DNA of 64,000 nt from Vibrio pectenicida (GTDB taxonomy: Bacteria; Pseudomonadota; Gammaproteobacteria; Enterobacterales; Vibrionaceae), in contig AP024889.1 in NCBI GenBank assembly GCA_024347015.1, positions 806,001 to 870,000 on the forward strand, written 5' to 3'. A model generated the notes under the pieces. The model worked only from the letters and a program-made list of their open reading frames with translations. It ran no database searches and was not told where the DNA came from. The position numbers were made by a program, and so were the translations under genes. Positions 59,026 to 64,000 of the stretch are shown one piece after another; positions within the stretch are counted from its first letter, which is position 1, and each line of letters begins with the position of its first letter.

Positions 59026-59060
59026 ACAAAAACGATTTAGCTTCAAAGTTCTAAATCGTT
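59026..59060 (-). terminator. Terminator of the Cass2-like gene
   Basis: On the minus strand AACGATTTAG-N10-CTAAATCGTT followed by TTTG; a perfect 10-bp stem about 50 bp after the stop. Confidence 0.75.
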
Positions 59061-59109
59061 TAGAACAGATTAAAAAAGTATCTTGAAAACTTAAACGCTT
59101 GTCATGTAA

Positions 59110-59559
59110 CTATCTAACAGCAATAGAAATCTCGACTTCATGAGTACTTTTATAGTATTCAAAGTCTGTTGTGTATGCTCGTTTATATAGGCAGCTTTCA
59201 GAGCTAAAGTAACTCCAAACTTCACCCCAAAGATCTATAACTGCTTGTGGCATTTCACCGCTTGCTGAAAAAGTTACGTATTTGCCAGAGGTAACATTCA
59301 CTTTTACTGAGTCTGGTAATATTTCTGGTGATAACGTATCCGAACAAGCAATAACGTCAAAAGCCCCCGAAAAATCGGACTCATAATTTGTGTAAATGCC
59401 AAAAACTTTTGATTTTTCATTCAACTTTGGAGCTGCATTTGTATAAAAATTTGCCCAAAGCTCTCCAATTTTTGCAGTCGATGGATTTACTTCACCCGTA
59501 TTAGTTGTGCGGATTACAAAACCCGTAGCTTCAAAACCGTTTACTTCGCTGATACTCAT
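59110..59559 (-). CDS. Cass2/GyrI-like effector-binding protein
   Basis: A 149-residue cytoplasmic protein of the AraC-effector-binding/GyrI-like fold. Conserved stretches are NPSTAKIGELWANFYTNAAPKL, YTNYESDFSGAFDVIACSD, SGEMPQAVIDLWGEVWSYF and a final acidic strand HEVEISIAVR. It closely resembles Cass2, a drug-binding protein first found on Vibrio integron cassettes, and is related to GyrI/SbmC. A strong AACAAGGAGG precedes the start. A LexA-type box lies about 115 bp upstream. Inference: a stress-inducible small-molecule or toxin-binding protein. Confidence 0.78.
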   Translation of the reverse strand: MSISEVNGFEATGFVIRTTNTGEVNPSTAKIGELWANFYTNAAPKLNEKSKVFGIYTNYESDFSGAFDVIACSDTLSPEILPDSVKVNVTSGKYVTFSASGEMPQAVIDLWGEVWSYFSSESCLYKRAYTTDFEYYKSTHEVEISIAVR

Positions 59560-59674
59560 TTTTCCTCCTTGTTATGTAAGATCCAATTAAGATGTGGGCA
59601 CACAAAACCGATCGTTGCAGCCGCATACCACCTTAATCACTAAAACTGACGCATTCTAAATAGATTAATGATAA

Positions 59675-59694
59675 CTGTATATAAAAACAGTTCT
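59675..59694. promoter_or_regulatory. LexA-type operator (SOS box)
   Basis: AACTGTATATAAAAACAGTT contains CTG-N10-CAG with an AT-rich centre and differs little from the LexA consensus TACTGTATATATATACAGTA. The only gene it could serve in this gap is the Cass2/GyrI-like gene; E. coli sbmC (gyrI) is also LexA-controlled. Confidence 0.65.
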
Positions 59695-59929
59695 AGTGAG
59701 TATTTTTTGGGTGTGAAAAAACATAATACTTATTGGAGAACAGGATGTGAATGAGTAAAGGGTTTAACTAACAATAGGTGGCTATTTTGACTAGAAAAGA
59801 GCCAGATTTGATCCTATTGATACCTGATCGTTAGTAATTTACACAAGCCGTTTTTGGACAAAAGTGAGTTGTCGGCTGCTCTAATTTAGATTTTCATGGA
59901 TTAGCTTAGATAAGGCAAACCAGCCTCTC
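59695..59929. other. Gene-free part of the Cass2-protease gap
   Basis: No ORF with a usable start in this stretch; apart from the LexA-type box on its left and the inverted repeat on its right I see nothing definite. GTTTAAC at 59762-59768 has the shape of an integron core site but no partner at a normal attC distance. Confidence 0.4.
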
Positions 59930-59961
59930 AACAAGACTAATGCTTTCCATAATCTCTTGTT
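59930..59961 (-). repeat. Inverted repeat after the protease gene
   Basis: AACAAGA (59930-59936) and TCTTGTT (59955-59961) pair perfectly. The right arm merges with GTTAAAT at 59959-59965, which read on the minus strand is ATTTAAC, five bases beyond the protease stop. It may be a weak terminator or part of a cassette recombination site. Confidence 0.45.
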
Positions 59962-59970
59962 AAATGACTA

Positions 59971-60723
59971 CTACCTAATTATCCACATGTTTTCATCTAG
60001 CACGCTTGCAGGTCTTATTAAGACTGAATCGAACAAAGGTATATGTTCATAAATGACACCAATGAATTCGAATTTTGATATACCAATATCAGTTAACGAG
60101 TGATGGAATACCGGCCCCCCACTTAATCCACCTAAATTATCTGGAAAATCGTGGCCATGTTCGGAAATTGTTGTGCACTGGTCCAATTTCAACTCACATC
60201 GAATATTCATATCTGTTACATCGGCAACCTCACTACCACCTGAACTCAATGTATCAAACTGAATATTCAACTCGGAAAACCTTACCCTCCACACTCCTGG
60301 GTATCCCCCGAACAGAACAAAATCACCGACAACTAACCTGCTCACATGATGGCGTTCACCCACAGGAAAGAACTTTGTAGGCACTTCTCCGTTCATTGCA
60401 ATTTGTGACTCGGTATACCCCTGCAAATATAAGATACATACGTCTAGAGTTTCATCCTCATCAAACAACACAGAGTCTAGATCTATTCGTGCATTACCAA
60501 GATATAGGTGTACTTCAGGGTCTTCAGCTAGACGTTTACGATACTCGTCTATAACGTGGTGGTTTGTAATTCCGTATTTTTCTCCTTTGTACTCCAATAA
60601 TGTGACTGTTCCATTATTTACTTTTCCTTGAGTCAGTTTGGGGTTACCAAAGAAGCACGTTGTGCAGAAATTCAATGGATATTTAATTAGTATCCTTGCT
60701 AGGTCTTCATTGTTACCCACCAT
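59971..60723 (-). CDS. Trypsin-like serine protease
   Basis: A 250-residue protein when started at 60723, where the ATG follows AAAGGAGGGCA; a longer in-frame start at 60801 is less likely. The chymotrypsin-fold triad can be placed: His in GITNHHVID (about 54-57), Asp in ETLDVCILYL (about 94) and Ser in GGLSGGPVF (about 202). No signal peptide, so cytoplasmic. One CxxC (NFCTTC, about 20-23) sits near the N-terminus. It follows the RT gene on the same strand with a 222-bp gap. Similar proteases are common effectors in defence loci; substrate unknown. Confidence 0.8.
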   Translation of the reverse strand: MVGNNEDLARILIKYPLNFCTTCFFGNPKLTQGKVNNGTVTLLEYKGEKYGITNHHVIDEYRKRLAEDPEVHLYLGNARIDLDSVLFDEDETLDVCILYLQGYTESQIAMNGEVPTKFFPVGERHHVSRLVVGDFVLFGGYPGVWRVRFSELNIQFDTLSSGGSEVADVTDMNIRCELKLDQCTTISEHGHDFPDNLGGLSGGPVFHHSLTDIGISKFEFIGVIYEHIPLFDSVLIRPASVLDENMWIIR

Positions 60724-60737
60724 TGCCCTCCTTTGGC

Positions 60738-60815
60738 ATTTAACGCAGCTATTAACGGCGAGCGCATTTTTTGGCGATTCCAGCGCCCGAAGGGAAGTCA
60801 TAAACTTTACTAAAT
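60738..60815 (-). other. attC-like half site ahead of the protease gene
   Basis: Read on the minus strand, this 78-nt segment begins ATTTAGT and ends GCGTTAAAT, where GTTAAAT fits the integron core GTTRRRY, with inner segments partly complementary. The would-be cassette starts TTAAATGCC directly before the protease Shine-Dalgarno. The left core (ATTTAGT) departs from RYYYAAC, so this is degenerate or coincidental. Confidence 0.3.
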
Positions 60816-60945
60816 CAGAAATTCATGAATAACTACAGGTATGGTAAGAAAACATCGGATTCAATGAGCATTTCAGTATTAAGTGCTTAGCAATGCCTAT
60901 AACCCGACCTAATCCATTGTGTAGTATAAGCTTAATCCATATTTA

Positions 60946-62229
60946 CTATGTTTCTCTTTCGAGTTCATCACGAAACCTACGCCAAAGTGGTTTTAGTTGA
61001 CGCTTGATGGTTTTACTTTGCATCTTATTTGCCGCCCGCAAACCATACGTAACGAAGTTTCTGCCACCTAAATGAGTATAACGGCTGTACAGTTTGCGCT
61101 TGTATAACTCTCTTTCAGGCAGTCCTTTAGCCGCACGAACTACATTGTATTTTTCCATAGTTTTTTTGGCTAAACGAATTCCTCGCTTCATTTTTTCAGA
61201 GTATCGGGCCAATGAAGAAGAACGAATGTACACATTTTCACCATCAAACATAAACCCGAGATACTGAAGCATTTGATCCGCAACTAAGACATCATTTTGA
61301 TAACTGAAAGTTCTCAGCTCGGTTTTCTTGGGGTTAATTAAAACCTTTAATTTTTTAACTTGCTCTTGCGCATAGCCTGCGACTTTATCTCTTAAGGGAG
61401 CAGGAACAATGAATAGCATATCATCACAGTAGCGATAGTATTTACCACCGTGAATATTCGTATATCTTTTCATCTCAGCATCAAATTTGATCATGTATAT
61501 ATTTGATAATAATGCACTAATTGGTGAACCTTGAGGTATGCCAAACGAGCCTTTATTTGTTTTTATAAGCTTCTTCTTCCTAACAACATCTCGAAACTCC
61601 CGTGCAGTACAAACTCGATTTCGACCATTCTTAGGATTATTTGGCGAAATGCCAAATTCTTTATATAGCTCTACTTTATTTACTTGCGAGAACTTAGTAA
61701 TTGATTTGAAGACATTAAAGTGATCAGAAGGTAGTTTGTCCTCCCCTAATAAACCAGCCCAACTTTGCTTGAGTAATGCATGGTCTAAAGTGTCAAAGAA
61801 TTTAGAAAAGTCCAGTGCTACTGCACTACATTCACCCATGGCTTTAATTTGTTCAAATGCTTCAAATGCAAAATCAATATTACTTTTACCTAGTCCCCTA
61901 AAAGCAAGAATGCAATCGGTCAAATCCGAAGCTTTCAATTGAGCTTCGTACCTTTTACTTAAAAGGTTGGCATAAAATGCATAAATATGACTGTCCACAT
62001 GCGAAGAATAAGCAATAGGGCGCTCTTTTACAGCAACATCAATTTTTCGAGTTTCTTTATTTTTGCTTATTTTCTTAGACTCAACAGCGTAGTTAATTAG
62101 AGGGAAAAATGCGTGTTTAGAAACTAAATCAGGATTAGTTACGAGGTTTTGAGCTTTCTTAAAACTGACTGGTAGATCGAAATGCAGATAACCACGGCTT
62201 CGATACCAAATAGGCTTATTCGATGACAT
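60946..62229 (-). CDS. drt2: DRT2-type antiphage reverse transcriptase
   Basis: A 427-residue stand-alone RT. Order: an N-terminal region starting WYRSRGYLHFDLPVS, a PIAYSSHVDSHIY segment, the first catalytic Asp in ALDFSKFFDTLDH (D140), FGIPQGSPISALLSN (229-243), YRYCDDMLFI with catalytic DD (269-270), then LQYLGF (321-326) and a basic thumb-like C-terminus (SSSLARYSEKMKRGIRLAKKTM). There is no maturase/endonuclease, retron-type VTG or nitrilase domain. The N-terminus, size and 5' RNA-like region point to the UG2/DRT2 family, whose RT copies an upstream RNA into repeated cDNA during phage infection. The RT call is certain; the DRT2 subtype is from memory of the family. Confidence 0.75.
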   Translation of the reverse strand: MSSNKPIWYRSRGYLHFDLPVSFKKAQNLVTNPDLVSKHAFFPLINYAVESKKISKNKETRKIDVAVKERPIAYSSHVDSHIYAFYANLLSKRYEAQLKASDLTDCILAFRGLGKSNIDFAFEAFEQIKAMGECSAVALDFSKFFDTLDHALLKQSWAGLLGEDKLPSDHFNVFKSITKFSQVNKVELYKEFGISPNNPKNGRNRVCTAREFRDVVRKKKLIKTNKGSFGIPQGSPISALLSNIYMIKFDAEMKRYTNIHGGKYYRYCDDMLFIVPAPLRDKVAGYAQEQVKKLKVLINPKKTELRTFSYQNDVLVADQMLQYLGFMFDGENVYIRSSSLARYSEKMKRGIRLAKKTMEKYNVVRAAKGLPERELYKRKLYSRYTHLGGRNFVTYGLRAANKMQSKTIKRQLKPLWRRFRDELERET

Positions 62230-62514
62230 TACTATTCTCTAGCAAAACCGAGGCAGACTTAGAACTGCGGCAATTCCTCTCGCCTTACCTCGGCTTAACC
62301 AAGTTGTTAAAACAACCATCCATGAGTCCGAAAACTCTAGCCGCGTCATGTTAGAAATGGATTATGCTATAACTATAATCGTGGAGGTATCTATGAAGAC
62401 CCTGTTCCAGTTTCTGCTGTCTATCTGCTCAGCTTGCCTTGGTGGCGTGCCGATTGGACTTGACAACCTGTTACGCTCCTTTTGATCAACGACTTGTTTG
62501 CCCCTATCAAAAGC
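62230..62514 (-). ncRNA. Putative DRT2 template RNA upstream of the RT
   Basis: About 285 nt between a candidate promoter and the RT start, with no conventional gene. Several stems are visible: CCGAGG/CCTCGG (62248-62253 with 62288-62293) right before the RT, GTTGTT/AACAAC (62303-62316) and GATTAT/ATAATC (62360-62380). Known DRT2 loci have a structured RNA of this order of length at this place. The ends are estimated from the promoter and the RT start. Confidence 0.6.
62393..62485 (+). other. Short ORF with strong Shine-Dalgarno, antisense to the template RNA
   Basis: GGAGG (62383-62387) stands five bases before an ATG that opens a 30-codon frame (MKTLFQFLLSIC...) ending TGA at 62483-62485. 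TATAAT (62374-62379) lies too close to serve as promoter for this start within the chromosome. The same frame is free of stops from 62243, i.e. 80 codons. In a DRT2 locus such a frame could be part of the gene created by concatemeric cDNA; on its own it is not a convincing chromosomal gene. Confidence 0.35.
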
Positions 62515-62520
62515 ATGAAT

Positions 62521-62549
62521 ATCTTACGCCCATAAGAAACTAGATGCAA
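62521..62549 (-). promoter_or_regulatory. Candidate promoter of the RT template RNA
   Basis: On the minus strand TTGCAT (complement of 62544-62549), 17 bp, TAAGAT (complement of 62521-62526). Transcription would begin near 62514. Confidence 0.45.
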
Positions 62550-62785
62550 TTTAATTAACCCCGAGTGAAACACAAAGCTTTCTATACGGCATAAGTTTTA
62601 TTAGGGAAAAGGTACGCCCTGAGATTACTGCTGATTTGTAGGTATAAATGATTTTGGGGCAATTTCGTGTTACGCCCCGGTCCAGCAAGGTTATGGACAT
62701 GGACCAATTTAGGGCAACCTGTCAGAACTAGTCACATCTAGGTTACAAAACTGACAGATTCCCTTGGCAATCACACTAATTCAAA
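62550..62785. other. Inverted repeats between the RT locus and the hydantoinase gene
   Basis: No gene. Three dyads: GGGGC/GCCCC (about 62656-62678), GGTCCA/TGGACC (about 62679-62704) and CTGTCAG/CTGACAG (62719-62725 and 62751-62757), the last enclosing AACCT/AGGTT. They may include the terminator of the hydantoinase transcript or mark an island boundary. Confidence 0.45.

Positions 62786-64000
<1,215 letters not shown>

Noticed and set aside
58973..59060. attC site downstream of the Cass2-like gene
   Set aside because: The dyads there (GGTTAGTC/GACTAACC and AACGATTTAG/CTAAATCGTT) do not have RYYYAAC/GTTRRRY ends; the second is well explained as a terminator.
59110..62229. Prophage
   Set aside because: No integrase, capsid, terminase or lysis genes; only three genes, none phage structural.
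60946..62514. Retron (RT with msr-msd) or group II intron
   Set aside because: The RT has no maturase or endonuclease region and no retron-type VTG motif that I can see. The upstream DNA lacks the inverted-repeat a1/a2 layout I would expect, and the N-terminus fits DRT2 better.

Overview
The window reads as chromosomal DNA of a Vibrio (Gammaproteobacteria, Vibrionaceae), at roughly 40% GC. The evidence is the toxS-toxR pair divergent from htpG, the polar-flagellum order flgT/flgOP/flgNM/flgA/cheV-cheR/flgBCDE/flgFGHIJ/flgKL/flagellins, sigma-54 promoters in front of the hook-basal-body operons, and a NutA-type 5'-nucleotidase. I cannot name the species.

Layout. 1-6.2 kb: a CBS-domain gene, the ToxRS membrane regulator pair, then htpG, adk and hemH on the other strand; htpG has a near-consensus heat-shock promoter. 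6.2-8.5 kb: a second ToxR/CadC-like membrane regulator and a small outer-membrane beta-barrel. 8.8-11.9 kb: copper operon copA-copG behind a CueR-type promoter with a 19-bp spacer. 12-14.7 kb: gltX, an AP2-like orphan gene, tRNA-Arg(CCU). 14.7-34.8 kb: the flagellar and chemotaxis locus, with sigma-54 sites before flgB (two), flgF, flgK and the first flagellin, and sigma-28 sites before flgM and the second flagellin. Two mutable repeats lie in it: G10 inside flgI and 20 copies of CCCGCA just upstream of the flgK promoter. 35.0-36.9 kb: 16 tRNA genes (8 Leu-UAG, 5 Gln-UUG, 3 Met-CAU) built from a 242-bp tandem unit. 37.2-41.5 kb: lolB-ispE-prs-pth-ychF. 41.6-47.0 kb: hemA-prfA-prmC-sirB2-sirB1-kdsA. 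47.3-56.8 kb: nutA, ybaK, uraA, a DUF2066 gene, arsC-like/wrbA-like/DUF2069, bepA, a TusA-like gene and perM. 57-58.9 kb: a dCache chemoreceptor with its own sigma-28 promoter.

59.1-62.8 kb is an accessory island: a Cass2/GyrI-like effector-binding protein below a LexA-type operator, a trypsin-like protease whose ends resemble integron-cassette core sites, and a stand-alone reverse transcriptase that I read as a DRT2-type antiphage RT. Upstream of the RT is about 285 nt of structured, gene-free DNA with its own candidate promoter and unusually long stop-free frames, as expected for the template RNA of a DRT2 system. This is the most interesting locus here. The window ends inside a dihydropyrimidinase/hydantoinase gene (5' end missing).
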